From the NCBI RefSeq assembly GCF_002160985.1, contig NZ_NFLQ01000008.1, positions 88,114 to 152,113 of the forward strand: a stretch of DNA of 64,000 nucleotides, in the 5' to 3' direction. The notes beneath the pieces were generated by a model. It saw only the letters and a program-made list of their open reading frames with translations, was not told the origin of the DNA and ran no database searches. Below are positions 35,041-43,255 of this stretch, piece by piece. The stretch's first letter is position 1; the number at the start of each line of letters is the position of its first letter. The translations under genes were made by a program, and so were the position numbers. Origin of the DNA: Lachnoclostridium sp. An118. GTDB lineage: Bacteria; Bacillota; Clostridia; Lachnospirales; Lachnospiraceae.

Positions 35041-35094
35041 GGGTGACCTCCTTTTTTGGAGCTTGTGTCGCAAGGTTCCTTTATACATTTATTA

Positions 35095-35113
35095 ATACCG
35101 AACGAAGGTATGT
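35095..35113. promoter_or_regulatory. TetR-type operator before the ABC exporter genes
   Basis: ATACC and GGTAT (35095-35099, 35107-35111) around a 7-bp centre, followed by GT so that the right half reads GGTATGT. The same half-site appears in the palindrome ahead of tetR. It lies between tetR and the ATPase start, as expected for repression of the exporter. Confidence 0.65.
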
Positions 35114-35149
35114 ATATGTCTAATATAAAATTGCCTCTGCAAGGCAATC

Positions 35150-35791
35150 TTATACGTCCTGCTGCAGGGCAGGGTGGTTTCTGATCAGGTCAGCCGCCTT
35201 TTCATCATAGATGGGAAGCCCCATCCTGGCAAGCACCTCGCAGCTGCACTGGTATCTGCGGAATATCTCCTCCGCACTGCCGGGAAAGACAGATGGGATC
35301 AGCCAGACATCCAGAAGGACCAAAAGCTCGGACAGCTCCTTTGGATAGTCTGTCTGGATGGAGCCATCCCGGCAGCCTTCCTCGATGAGTTCCAGCCAGC
35401 GGGGGCACAGAGTACGGCGGTTTGTCTCCAGCATCCCAGCCAGGATCCGGGGATTTTTAAGGAGTGGGACAGCCTGGGCGGAAAAGCTGGCCTGCTCTTC
35501 GTTGGACTGGTTCAGCAGGATGGCCAGCTTCATCTTTTCCAGGCCATTCAGATCCGTCCGTTTCTTTACCTCCTCAAAGGGATTATTTTTGAAAAAGAGC
35601 CTGTCTCCCAGGGCATTCAGGATATCTTCCTTTGACTTGAAGTGGTGGTAGATGGCACCCTTGCTTAAACCCCCCAGCTCGTCTACAATGTCCTGGATCG
35701 TCGTATGGTCATATCCTTTTTCCAGAAAGAGCCGCTGTGATACATCCAGTATCTTCTCTACAGTGACTTCCGGGTACTTGTTTCTCGCCAT
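35150..35791 (-). CDS. TetR-family regulator of the adjacent ABC exporter
   Basis: A 213-residue repressor. The start at 35791 has AGGAGG before it. The N-terminal HTH is 'VEKILDVSQRLFLEKGYDHTTIQDIVDEL' in part, with 'SKGAIYHHFKSKEDIL' the recognition helix. The rest is the helical ligand domain. It is upstream of the exporter genes on the same strand, and both units have a related palindrome at the promoter, pointing to drug-induced relief. Confidence 0.9.
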   Translation of the reverse strand: MARNKYPEVTVEKILDVSQRLFLEKGYDHTTIQDIVDELGGLSKGAIYHHFKSKEDILNALGDRLFFKNNPFEEVKKRTDLNGLEKMKLAILLNQSNEEQASFSAQAVPLLKNPRILAGMLETNRRTLCPRWLELIEEGCRDGSIQTDYPKELSELLVLLDVWLIPSVFPGSAEEIFRRYQCSCEVLARMGLPIYDEKAADLIRNHPALQQDV

Positions 35792-35806
35792 GGCATCCTC
35801 CTGCAT

Positions 35807-35823
35807 ACATACGTTTGGTATGT
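35807..35823. promoter_or_regulatory. TetR-type operator before tetR
   Basis: ACATAC-GTTTG-GTATGT, a perfect inverted repeat of six-base arms 15 bp before the tetR start, with AT-rich promoter sequence beyond it. It shares GGTATGT with the site before the ABC genes, which supports autoregulation. Confidence 0.72.
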
Positions 35824-35852
35824 ATATAGTATAGCGGGCAGAACGTAAGGTG

Positions 35853-36194
35853 TCAATGATTTTTCATACTGATAGTATAAATGACAGCTCTGAAGAGACA
35901 CCCCACTCCAAGCCCCAGGTATCCGTCCGCCAGATACCAGAGGACATGTGGAAGGGCGGTGGCATTGTAGTGGATGGGAACTGTGGGAAGGAACAGGGCG
36001 CACACGAGGAGAGGATAGGAATATTTGAAAGGAGCCCGGGACAGAGCGCCCAGAAGAAGAGAGAGGAGAAAAGTGGAGAACAGCAGGACGACCACCAGTC
36101 CCATCATGTCGGTGGGGCCGGCGGTCAGAGGAAACAGATAAAACATGACAGCCTGTATCAGAACAAGTACGCGCTCTTTCCTGTATTTTTTCAT
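35853..36194 (-). CDS. Small membrane protein of unknown function
   Basis: A 113-residue protein with about three hydrophobic segments ('VLVLIQAVMFYLFPLTAG', 'MGLVVVLLFSTFLLSLLLGAL', 'YPLLVCALFLPTVPI') and a weaker fourth. GGAGGGCAGAAGG precedes the ATG. No family recognised. It follows the bcp gene's start region on the opposite end and may stand alone. Confidence 0.6.
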   Translation of the reverse strand: MKKYRKERVLVLIQAVMFYLFPLTAGPTDMMGLVVVLLFSTFLLSLLLGALSRAPFKYSYPLLVCALFLPTVPIHYNATALPHVLWYLADGYLGLGVGCLFRAVIYTISMKNH

Positions 36195-36225
36195 CCTTCT
36201 GCCCTCCTTTCCGGGCCGGGGCAGA

Positions 36226-36678
36226 CTACAGTTCTGCCAGCATCTGGGCCGGGTTGTCGGCTGCCTTCACCTTCCCGAAGGCTTTGACGATGGTGCCCTC
36301 CTCATCGATCAGGTAGGTGGTGCGCACCACGCCCATGGTCTTTTTCCCGTACATATTTTTCTCCTTCCACACATCGTAGGCCTGGATGCAGGTGAGCTCC
36401 GGATCGGAGAGCAGGGTGAAGGGAAGACCGTACTTTTCCTCAAATTTCTTGTGGGAGGCCACGCTGTCCTTGCTGACGCCAAGGACGACAGCGCCCTTCT
36501 CGGCAAACTGGGGATAGAGGTCCCCGAAGCCGCAGGCCTGTTTGGTGCAGCCGGGAGTGTTGTCTTTGGGATAAAAATAGAGGATGACCTTCTTTCCCCT
36601 GTATTCCTCCAGCGTGTGCATGTCTCCGTTCTGGTCCGGCAGAGAAAATGCCGGTGCCTTTGTTCCGATTTCCAGCAT
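36226..36678 (-). CDS. bcp: Thioredoxin-dependent peroxiredoxin, Bcp type
   Basis: Reduces hydroperoxides using a catalytic Cys. 'GTKAPAFSLPDQNGD' starts the fold; 'LYFYPKDNTPGCTKQACGFGDL' in part has the peroxidatic Cys in PGCTKQAC together with the second Cys five residues later, as in Bcp/PrxQ. 'GVSKDSVASHKKFEEKYGLPF' in part and 'RTTYLIDEEG' complete it. 150 residues is standard. Confidence 0.94.
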   Translation of the reverse strand: MLEIGTKAPAFSLPDQNGDMHTLEEYRGKKVILYFYPKDNTPGCTKQACGFGDLYPQFAEKGAVVLGVSKDSVASHKKFEEKYGLPFTLLSDPELTCIQAYDVWKEKNMYGKKTMGVVRTTYLIDEEGTIVKAFGKVKAADNPAQMLAEL

Positions 36679-36704
36679 AGTGGTTCCTCCTTTAATCTGA
36701 AAAT

Positions 36705-36978
36705 TTATTCTGAAATAAAGGGTATCCCCATCTTGCGCAGGGATTTCCCATAAAATGTCCGGGTTTCCTCGTCGGGGAAGAGCAGCAGGACCTGAAAATT
36801 ATCTGCAGCAAGGCCTGTGTCGCTGCAGTGCCATTCCACGTCAAAAAGCATTTCCCGAAGCGCCTCCCCGGTGAGCTTTGCTGTTTTCTTTGGAAATCTT
36901 ATCCGGCGCCTCTACAACCTGCATGCCCTCTTCCAGGGGCTGCGCAGGGGCGCTGTCAATGCAAAGCTTGATGATCAT
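36705..36978 (-). pseudogene. Short gene broken by a frameshift, coupled to the XRE gene
   Basis: The ATG at 36978 overlaps the XRE stop as ATGA, so a gene should be translated here. It reads MIIKLCIDSAPAQPLEEGMQ and onward, then stops after 45 codons. From about 36900 the neighbouring frame gives a well-formed end: 'FPKKTAKLTGEALREMLFD', 'CSDTGLAADNFQVLLLFPDE' and 'FYGKSLRKMGIPFISE', ending with TAA at 36705. The two halves make one protein of about 90 residues if one frameshift near 36895 is fixed. It is either a broken gene or a base error in the sequence. No family recognised. Confidence 0.6.
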
Positions 36979-37589
36979 ATGTCTGTGTCCCTTCCTTTCT
37001 CTGGAGCGGTGTCCTCCTCTCTGACGAGGCTGACCCGCAGAAAACTTTCCTTTACTTTGGCGGCATACTGCAGCTCATAGGACGTTTTTCCATCCAGCAT
37101 GGCCTGTGAGATAGCCGCGGTCTCCTTCTGGACATCCGCCTCGTGGGCATACCAGCCGAGCATGGTCCTGTTCTTGCCCCAGAAGGAGGAGCTGTCCACT
37201 CCGAAGAGGGCAAAATGAGGCGCGTCCGGGTGGCTGGATACGCGCATGGACATCACCTTATAGCAGTTGACCAGCTGTTTGCCGTCGTGGCTGCGGATCA
37301 TGATCTTGCCTGTGGACACTGCCCCGGGGGCGGGAGCGGGAGAGGCCGGTGACGGGCTCTCGGAAGCAGGGCCTGCCTGCTCCTGGCTGTCTGACTGGTC
37401 TGAGACCAGATAGTCCAGGGAGACCTTCAATATCTGGGAGAGGGTGATCATTTTCTCCATCTCCGGGTATCCGTTTCCCTGCTCCCAGCGGGAGATGGCC
37501 TGCCTGCTGACATGCAGCTGCGCAGCCAGCTCCTCCTGGGAAATATTTCTTTCCTTTCTTACTGTGCGAAGATTTTCTCCAAAGCTCAT
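36975..37589 (-). CDS. XRE-family regulator with C-terminal sensor-like domain
   Basis: A 204-residue protein. The start at 37589 follows GGAGGCACCCCT. Residues 5-60 form the HTH ('RKERNISQEELAAQLHVSRQAISRWEQGNGYPEMEKMITLS' in part). A Ser/Pro-rich linker follows, and the second half (about 93-195) is an unrecognised alpha-beta domain with 'FALFGVDSSSFWGKNRTMLGWY' in part. The frameshifted small gene is coupled to its stop. Confidence 0.82.
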   Translation of the reverse strand: MSFGENLRTVRKERNISQEELAAQLHVSRQAISRWEQGNGYPEMEKMITLSQILKVSLDYLVSDQSDSQEQAGPASESPSPASPAPAPGAVSTGKIMIRSHDGKQLVNCYKVMSMRVSSHPDAPHFALFGVDSSSFWGKNRTMLGWYAHEADVQKETAAISQAMLDGKTSYELQYAAKVKESFLRVSLVREEDTAPEKGRDTDI

Positions 37590-37754
37590 AGGGGTGCCTC
37601 CTTTTATGTGTGATATGCTGTCAGATCCGGCCGCTTCCATGTGCGGCGGGCCGTTGTGGTATGCCTGTATCATAGCGGAAATGCCCTGAGCAGGCCACCA
37701 ACCCTGGCTTGCAATAGCGCAACCTGGGGTTGCATTTTATATTTCAGAGGTATA

Positions 37755-38426
37755 TCAGAGGTATTTTGACCCCTCCCGGACACTCAGCTTGTCCATCTTT
37801 TCCCCGTAGGTGCGGATAAAGTCCCGCACCCACTCGGGATCAGTCTTTGAGTAATCCCGCAGGCTCCAGCCGATGGCCTTGTTGATGAAAAACTCCCGGC
37901 TTCCCAGATTGTTGACGAGGATTTTCTCCAGCAGCTCTGTGTTGGTCTTCTCTTTCCTGCCAAGCTGATGGTCGATGGCGATCCTGCGCAGCCAGAAGTC
38001 CTCATCCAGAGACCACTCCAGCATCAGGTCATCCACCCGGCTGTCCTGAAGGCCAATGCGGCCGACGACCTGGTCAAAGAGGTCAATGGTGTCCCACCAC
38101 TGCTTTGCCTTGATGTAGGTCCTTATCTTAGGGATATCCTCATAAGTGAGCAGGTCATGCATAGTCCTCAGATAGTCTCCCGCCAGATACTGGAATTCCC
38201 GGTGCCCGTCTGCGTAGCACTGGTCGAGGAAAGTCCAGTCGATCCTTCCGGCTTTCTTTTCCTGTCTGAGAAAATCTCTGTACAGCGCTCTGCGCTTCGG
38301 GGTGGGAAGACCGTAGAAGGGGAACAGTTCCCTCATGTACCTGGACATTTTGACAGCGTTTTCTCTGTCTTCCTGTTCCTCAAATCTCTTTTTGACAGCA
38401 AGATATTTTTCCATACTCTGGTTCAT
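37755..38426 (-). CDS. DNA alkylation repair protein, AlkD-like
   Basis: A 223-residue HEAT-like repeat protein related to AlkC/AlkD glycosylases that remove alkylated purines. 'YMRELFPFYGLPTPKRRAL' near residue 30, 'EFQYLAGDYL' and 'WWDTIDLFDQVVG' near 115, 'EWSLDEDFWLRRIAIDHQLG' in part and 'FINKAIGWSLRDYSKTDP' are the family's repeat motifs. Start at 38426 with GGAGGTACAG. It overlaps the stop of the upstream XRE gene. Confidence 0.92.
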   Translation of the reverse strand: MNQSMEKYLAVKKRFEEQEDRENAVKMSRYMRELFPFYGLPTPKRRALYRDFLRQEKKAGRIDWTFLDQCYADGHREFQYLAGDYLRTMHDLLTYEDIPKIRTYIKAKQWWDTIDLFDQVVGRIGLQDSRVDDLMLEWSLDEDFWLRRIAIDHQLGRKEKTNTELLEKILVNNLGSREFFINKAIGWSLRDYSKTDPEWVRDFIRTYGEKMDKLSVREGSKYL

Positions 38427-38788
38427 TTCTGTACCTCCTGCAGCAGGTCCTCCGGCGCCACTCCAAACAGCTTTGCCAGGGCAATGAGATTGGTAGTGGT
38501 GGGCTCCGAGGTGCCGTTTTCCCATTTGGAGACAGCCTGCCTGCTGATGCCCAGCGCCTGGGCCACGAATTCCTGGGTCATCCCACTGTCCGTGCGGTGC
38601 TTCCTCAGCACCTCGCCCAGGGATTTCCTTGTCCTGGCCGTCTCAGGGGTGACATTGCCGGACCGGATGTATTTCCTTAGGGCTTTCACGACCAAAATGA
38701 AGAGATAGACGCCGCCCACAAAGGTCCCAAGGACATAGATGAGATTAAAAAATGCAATAACAACAGATAAAGCAGATAAAATTTCCAT
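38423..38788 (-). CDS. XRE-family regulator with an N-terminal membrane segment
   Basis: A 121-residue protein. Residues 5-35 are hydrophobic ('LSALSVVIAFFNLIYVLG', 'GGVYLFILVVKAL'), so it may be membrane-anchored at its N-terminus. The HTH is at the end ('VLRKHRTDSGMTQEFVAQALGISRQAVSKWENG' in part). Having the membrane segment before the HTH is less common than the reverse. AAGGAGG precedes the start. It is coupled (4-bp overlap) to the AlkD-like gene. Confidence 0.8.
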   Translation of the reverse strand: MEILSALSVVIAFFNLIYVLGTFVGGVYLFILVVKALRKYIRSGNVTPETARTRKSLGEVLRKHRTDSGMTQEFVAQALGISRQAVSKWENGTSEPTTTNLIALAKLFGVAPEDLLQEVQK

Positions 38789-38901
38789 ATAGGATCCCTC
38801 CTTTTGACAGATACAGCATAGCATATATGCGCAGTTGCATCTATCAACCCGGGCGCAACTTTGCGGTTGCGCGCAAAAAAGCTGCGGCTGAGGTGTTTGA
38901 G

Positions 38902-39717
38902 TCAGACTCTGCGTATGGTTCTTGCGTATTTTCGTCCGGAGTCTTCGGTCACCTTTATCTTTCCCTGCTTTATGAATGTGTCAATCCTCCGGGCGTACCA
39001 CCAGTCGCAGGTCCCCACCGGATATTTTCCCAGGATATTCCCGATGAGAAGGGCCTGCTTTACAGGTTTGTCAGTGAGCTCCCTCCATATAAGGAAATCG
39101 TAGAAATCTTCAGGGACACTGAGGAGTTTCCCGTTGATGATAGCGCGAAGAGGCGCGTTTTCCCTTTGCAGGTCTGTCCACAGCAGCGCGTACATTTCCC
39201 GCTCCAGAGAGGAGAGTGGCCTTTCCAGGGGGAGGAAGTCCTGGAATTCATCGTGGGACACCTCGCCCCAGCTCTGACAGGATACAATGCGGCTGCCGTT
39301 TGTCCTGTATCTCGGAAGCTCCACTGCGGAGACAGGATTTTTGTAAGACTTCATCCAATCGCAGAGGAAGCAGAGACCGCAGAGGGAGTAGGGGCTGTGA
39401 CTGTACCATATCCTCACGGCCTGGCCCTGCTTTAGATATTCTTCCAGGCGGGCCAGCTGGCGGACATAAGAGGGACCGGCTTCCTTTAGCTCCTGGCAGG
39501 CGGCCTCGTCATGTCCATCCTGGTCCTGACTGTACATGGAGAAGATCAGCTCCTGCCGATAGGAGCTGTCTATCGCTTTTTGGATATCGCCAATGTCCAG
39601 CATGAAGGCAAGACAGAGCACCGTGTCCGGTCCGCCCTCCCCTGCCGGGAGAGTGCGGACGGTTTTTGCATACCTCATGCAGGCGGCCTCGCTCTCGCCA
39701 AACAAAATGTCAACCAT
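38902..39717 (-). CDS. DUF1835/DUF3658 family protein
   Basis: A 271-residue protein of unknown function. 'MVDILFGESEAACMRYA' is the DUF1835 start, and the C-terminal third with 'LPLERPLSSLEREMYALLWTDLQRENAPLR' in part, then 'YDFLIWRELTDKP' and 'GTCDWWYARRIDTFI', fits DUF3658. The start at 39717 has GGGGGGAGG in good position; an in-frame start at 39765 does not. Appears to be a single-gene unit. Confidence 0.82.
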   Translation of the reverse strand: MVDILFGESEAACMRYAKTVRTLPAGEGGPDTVLCLAFMLDIGDIQKAIDSSYRQELIFSMYSQDQDGHDEAACQELKEAGPSYVRQLARLEEYLKQGQAVRIWYSHSPYSLCGLCFLCDWMKSYKNPVSAVELPRYRTNGSRIVSCQSWGEVSHDEFQDFLPLERPLSSLEREMYALLWTDLQRENAPLRAIINGKLLSVPEDFYDFLIWRELTDKPVKQALLIGNILGKYPVGTCDWWYARRIDTFIKQGKIKVTEDSGRKYARTIRRV

Positions 39718-40050
39718 GATCTGCCTCCCCCCTTCGACCTTTTTATCCTCTGTATTATTATCCATAGTGTATCATCTCTGCCCCGCAGTGTCTATTATTT
39801 CCACAAGATTGTTTTCATAAATTTGTGCAATATGTCCTATTGCTATCCGCGCCTGTTTTTTATATAATGTAAACCATCTACAGAGAAAATCTTTTCTCTG
39901 AGGCTGCCCGGCAGCCATTCTTATTTATGATCATCCGGCATTCGTCCGGGGCGGTTTCCGCTACAGAAATTCCTTTTTATGAAGTCTGCAGACAGGTGAA
40001 AAGGTTGCAGTCCGTTATTTTTATGTCTATAATGGAGGTGTAACATCTTT

Positions 40051-40986
40051 ATGTGCATGACGAAAAAAGTAAATATGGTAAATGTGGATGACTCAGAATA
40101 TCCCACTGCTGACCGGGAATACAAGGACCGGCTCTTCCGGCTCGTGTTCAACAACAAGGAGGACCTCTTGTCCCTTTACAACGCCGTGGCAGGCGCGCAG
40201 TATGAGGACCCGGATGAGCTGGAGATCAACACCCTGGGAAATGTTCTCTATCTTTCTATGAAAAATGACATTTCCTTCCTTGTCAGCGGCACTCTGAACT
40301 TATATGAGCACCAGAGCACCTACAATCCCAACATGCCCATGAGGGGAGTGCTGTATTTTGCCAGGCTGTACGGAAAAATTATTGCCAAGAACAATATAAA
40401 TATCTACAGCTCCAGTCCCAGGAATTTTCCTTTTCCCCAGCACATCGTGTTCTACAATGGGACGAAAGAGCAGCCGGATCGGACAGTCCTGCGGCTCTCC
40501 GATCTTTTTGAGAGGTGCGGGGAGGGCAAGACCCCGGCGTTGGAATGTATCACAGTGATGCTGAATATCAACTACGGGCACAACCGGGCTCTTATGGAGA
40601 AGTGCCGGCGGCTGGAGGAGTACGCCATTTTTGTGGACAGGGTGCGGAGGAACCTGGAGACGGCAGGGCCTCTGGAGGAGGTGCTCATGCGGACTATCGA
40701 CGACTGCATCAGGGATGGGATTCTGAGGGACATCCTGATCCAGCAGAAGGCGGAGGTGGTGCAGATGATACTGGAGACGTTTGACAAGGAAAGCTATGAA
40801 AAAGCTGTAAAGAGCGAGGCCTACGAGGACGGCTATCAGGCCGGGAAAGAATTTGTGCTGAAGGAGAAGGTAAAGAAAAAGCTGTCCAGGGGAAAGACAG
40901 CACAGGAGATCGCGGAGGACTTGGAGGAGAGCCTTGAGACAGTGGAAGAGCTGATCACTCAGCTTTCCGGCACGGCTTCTCCATAG
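40051..40986 (+). CDS. Rpn-family recombination-promoting nuclease/putative transposase
   Basis: A 311-residue protein of the PD-(D/E)XK group abundant in Lachnospiraceae. 'DRLFRLVFNNKEDLLSLYNAVAG' in part opens the domain, 'YEHQSTYNPNMPMRGVLYFARLYG' in part carries the E-x-Q core, and 'HIVFYNGTKEQPD' follows. In E. coli Rpn proteins cut DNA and raise recombination; this role is by analogy. The last 60 residues are a lysine-rich helical tail. Multi-copy members are usual, so it may be mobile or horizontally spread. Confidence 0.85.
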   Translation: MCMTKKVNMVNVDDSEYPTADREYKDRLFRLVFNNKEDLLSLYNAVAGAQYEDPDELEINTLGNVLYLSMKNDISFLVSGTLNLYEHQSTYNPNMPMRGVLYFARLYGKIIAKNNINIYSSSPRNFPFPQHIVFYNGTKEQPDRTVLRLSDLFERCGEGKTPALECITVMLNINYGHNRALMEKCRRLEEYAIFVDRVRRNLETAGPLEEVLMRTIDDCIRDGILRDILIQQKAEVVQMILETFDKESYEKAVKSEAYEDGYQAGKEFVLKEKVKKKLSRGKTAQEIAEDLEESLETVEELITQLSGTASP

Positions 40987-41431
40987 CGTAGTTCGTCAGC
41001 TGGATACCGCGGCGCTCCACGGTCTGTTCTTTTACAATGCGGTATCCTCTTTTTTCAAAAAAAGGCTTTGCGGTGATGGAAGCGTGGGTCGTAAACCGGA
41101 CGGGGGAAAGCTCCGGAGAGAGGGCAGCTTCCAGACGGTCGCAGATGGCAGTGGCTATGCCCTGGCGCTGAAAATCTTTATGTACGTAGAGGCGGTCCAG
41201 GTAGCCGGTGTCGTCCATATCGCCAAATCCGGCGATGACGCCGCCTTCCTCCGCGACAATGGTGTGGTGGGCCAGCAGCGTGGCCTGCCACTTTTTCATA
41301 TCCAGTTCTTTTGGAGCCCATGCGTCCAGCTGCTTGGAGGTGTAGTCCCGGGCGCAGACTGTGTGGACCGTATCCTGAAACAGGCGGACGACGGCGGCAA
41401 GGTCCTTTGAGGTATATGCTCTGTAGATCAT
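40955..41431 (-). CDS. GNAT-family N-acetyltransferase
   Basis: A 158-residue acetyl-CoA-dependent transferase. 'IAGFGDMDDTGYLDRLYVHKDFQRQGIATAICDRLE' in part contains the acetyl-CoA loop Q-R-Q-G-I-A. 'HASITAKPFFEKRGYRIVKEQ' in part is the usual end. It overlaps the start of the upstream cysteine-rich gene by 4 bp and the end of the Rpn gene by 32 bp on the other strand. The substrate is unknown. Confidence 0.9.
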   Translation of the reverse strand: MIYRAYTSKDLAAVVRLFQDTVHTVCARDYTSKQLDAWAPKELDMKKWQATLLAHHTIVAEEGGVIAGFGDMDDTGYLDRLYVHKDFQRQGIATAICDRLEAALSPELSPVRFTTHASITAKPFFEKRGYRIVKEQTVERRGIQLTNYAMEKPCRKAE

Positions 41432-41757
41432 AGGTCTTTCCTCAGGACCTCCTTTGGCGGCTCGATCTCATTGGCCAGCGTGTGTTCGGTGAGCTCGGAC
41501 AGGAGCCGGAGCTTTTTGTTCAGCATGGGTCTCATGCAGTTGGGGACATGCTCCTGGTGGGCCCGGTGTATGGCTACGCACTCTTTGCAGTTGCCGTGAT
41601 AGCGGCACGCTTTTTTGCAGGGGCAGTGGTCCTTATCTTTGTATTCCTCCCTGAACTGAGCGGCAAATTCTTCCTGGAGCTTCAGGCCCTCGGCCCGGTT
41701 TCCCCTGTGAAACTCTCTCATTGCCTCCAGTTCTTTTGGATTGTTTTCTATGATCAT
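41428..41757 (-). CDS. Small cysteine-rich protein, possible metal binding
   Basis: A 109-residue protein with 'CPCKKACRYHGNCKECVAIHRAHQEHVPNCMRP' in its centre, described here in parts: CPCKKACRYHGNCKEC then HRAH and C. Six cysteines and several histidines within 35 residues imply a bound metal. Related short proteins occur as conserved hypotheticals in Lachnospiraceae. Its stop overlaps the GNAT start as ATGA, so they are made together. Confidence 0.7.
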   Translation of the reverse strand: MIIENNPKELEAMREFHRGNRAEGLKLQEEFAAQFREEYKDKDHCPCKKACRYHGNCKECVAIHRAHQEHVPNCMRPMLNKKLRLLSELTEHTLANEIEPPKEVLRKDL

Positions 41758-41781
41758 AGGTTCCTCCTGAAATGATGGGGG

Positions 41782-42525
41782 TTATTTTTTGTTGCTGACT
41801 GTCTGTCCAATTTCAATATAAGGCGGATAGGAGGATTTTCCGGGAATATATAGGCCTCTGTCATCAAAGACTTCATATTTGGAAGTATCCTGGACATATA
41901 TATCCGCAAATTGAATGGGAAGCCCCGGTGAAGTGTAGAAGCTCCGTCCTTGCTGCAGCTGAAAGTGCAGATGGGGTTCGGAGGTGTTGCCGGAATTTCC
42001 GCATTGGGCAATCTTTTGCCCCCTTTTGACAGTTTGTCCGACGGATACAAGGATACTGCCTGGTTTGAGGTGAGCCAGCAGAGAGTGTTCGTTTTCTGCG
42101 TGGAAAAGCAATATATAGTTTCCACGGATATCCCGGGCATCACAGACGGCCTCTCTTCTGGCAGTGATCCGACTGTCCGGCTGTCCTGTGGATACTTCCG
42201 CTACTACGCCATCAGCCGGAGCAAGAATGTCCTTTCCATAGCAATAAAAAGAGGATGGGTCTGCCTCCGGGCCGTGAAAGCTTTTGCCTTCTGCGTCAAG
42301 TATGACAAAGTCATAAGCGTATCTCTGGGTGGGAATATCCCAGGAGTGGGATGTTCTTTTCGAAATACCTCCGTTTACAACAACCCATTTTCCCTTAAAA
42401 GGAAGAGAATATTCTGCGCACAGACGGCAGTTCCGTATATCCGGGAGGTTCCCGTGGTATCTGTGCTCCAGTGCGATGATGCCCCCCATCTGTTTCAATG
42501 ACTGGAAAAATACAGAAACATTCAT
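41782..42525 (-). CDS. M23-family metallopeptidase
   Basis: A 247-residue peptidase with the LytM/M23 fold. 'SHSWDIPTQRYAYDFVI' holds the first zinc ligands (H and D), 'ILAPADGVVAEV' is the family turn, and 'SGNTSEPHLHFQLQQG' gives the H-x-H pair. No signal peptide is obvious, so cell wall access is uncertain; it may act in the cytoplasm or be exported otherwise. Confidence 0.87.
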   Translation of the reverse strand: MNVSVFFQSLKQMGGIIALEHRYHGNLPDIRNCRLCAEYSLPFKGKWVVVNGGISKRTSHSWDIPTQRYAYDFVILDAEGKSFHGPEADPSSFYCYGKDILAPADGVVAEVSTGQPDSRITARREAVCDARDIRGNYILLFHAENEHSLLAHLKPGSILVSVGQTVKRGQKIAQCGNSGNTSEPHLHFQLQQGRSFYTSPGLPIQFADIYVQDTSKYEVFDDRGLYIPGKSSYPPYIEIGQTVSNKK

Positions 42526-42764
42526 TTTAATGGCCCTCCCTGTTCGGTATAAAAAGCAGCAACTCTAAAGCAGCTCTCCTTTATCACTATATCATCCTCC
42601 CGGGACAGTGTATCACTGCACCCTGGGAATGTCCACATTTTTCAGGAAATCACTGGAGGGGATCGCCGCAGGTCGATCCGGTAATACTGGGAAAGCCTTC
42701 CCTTTTCATACCGGTCATACTCACAGGACAGTCGGCTGCATGACCCTTGCGGTGCCTCCTTTGT

Positions 42765-43112
42765 CTACCTGACGGGCGTGTAGTCAATCTTTGACTCTTC
42801 CTCGGTGGCCTCCAGCTTGAAGATGACAGGACGCAGTCCGTCATTGCAGGAGACAATGGCAACGCCCGGCTTTCTGATCCAGTCTCCATAGTAGAAGAGG
42901 TCCTGCCCTGCGCCGTGGGCCAGGGCGAATACATACTGGTAGATGGCCTTCCAGGCCTCGTCGCACATGCCTTCAGGCTTTGCATAGTCCGCATAGAAGA
43001 CCTGGCCCTCCTTCAGCATGGGACAGGCGGTCAGCCCCTCGATGCCGTACTCGCCGGCCAGTTCCTTGTCGAGGGTAGTTTTCAGCACAGTGATCTTTAC
43101 GCATTTCATCAT
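42765..43112 (-). CDS. TIGR04076 family protein
   Basis: A 115-residue protein of unknown role. 'CVKITVLKTTLDKELAGEYG' and 'CPMLKEGQVFYADY' are the family's N-terminal pattern, with 'CDEAWKAIYQYVFALAHG' in the middle and 'CNDGLRPVIFKLEA' at the end. Four conserved-looking cysteines suggest redox or metal use. Start at 43112 (or 43109) with GGAGGTAC. It is divergent from the Crp/Fnr gene, 143 bp apart. Confidence 0.83.
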   Translation of the reverse strand: MMKCVKITVLKTTLDKELAGEYGIEGLTACPMLKEGQVFYADYAKPEGMCDEAWKAIYQYVFALAHGAGQDLFYYGDWIRKPGVAIVSCNDGLRPVIFKLEATEEESKIDYTPVR

Positions 43113-43255
43113 AAATAGTACCTCCGTTTTCTGATGGTTTTTTGATGACCATTGCGGCGGCGCCGGAGCAGAAAGGCCCAGACCTTGCGGGCGGACGCCG
43201 GAATGTATTATTATGAAAGTATCCTGAAAATGCAGTCCAGAAAGGGGGAGCTGCC

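Noticed and set aside
42526..42764. Possible gene remnant upstream of the M23 gene
   Set aside because: A minus-strand peptide of about 30 residues looks protein-like, but there is no start, no ribosome site and no recognised family.
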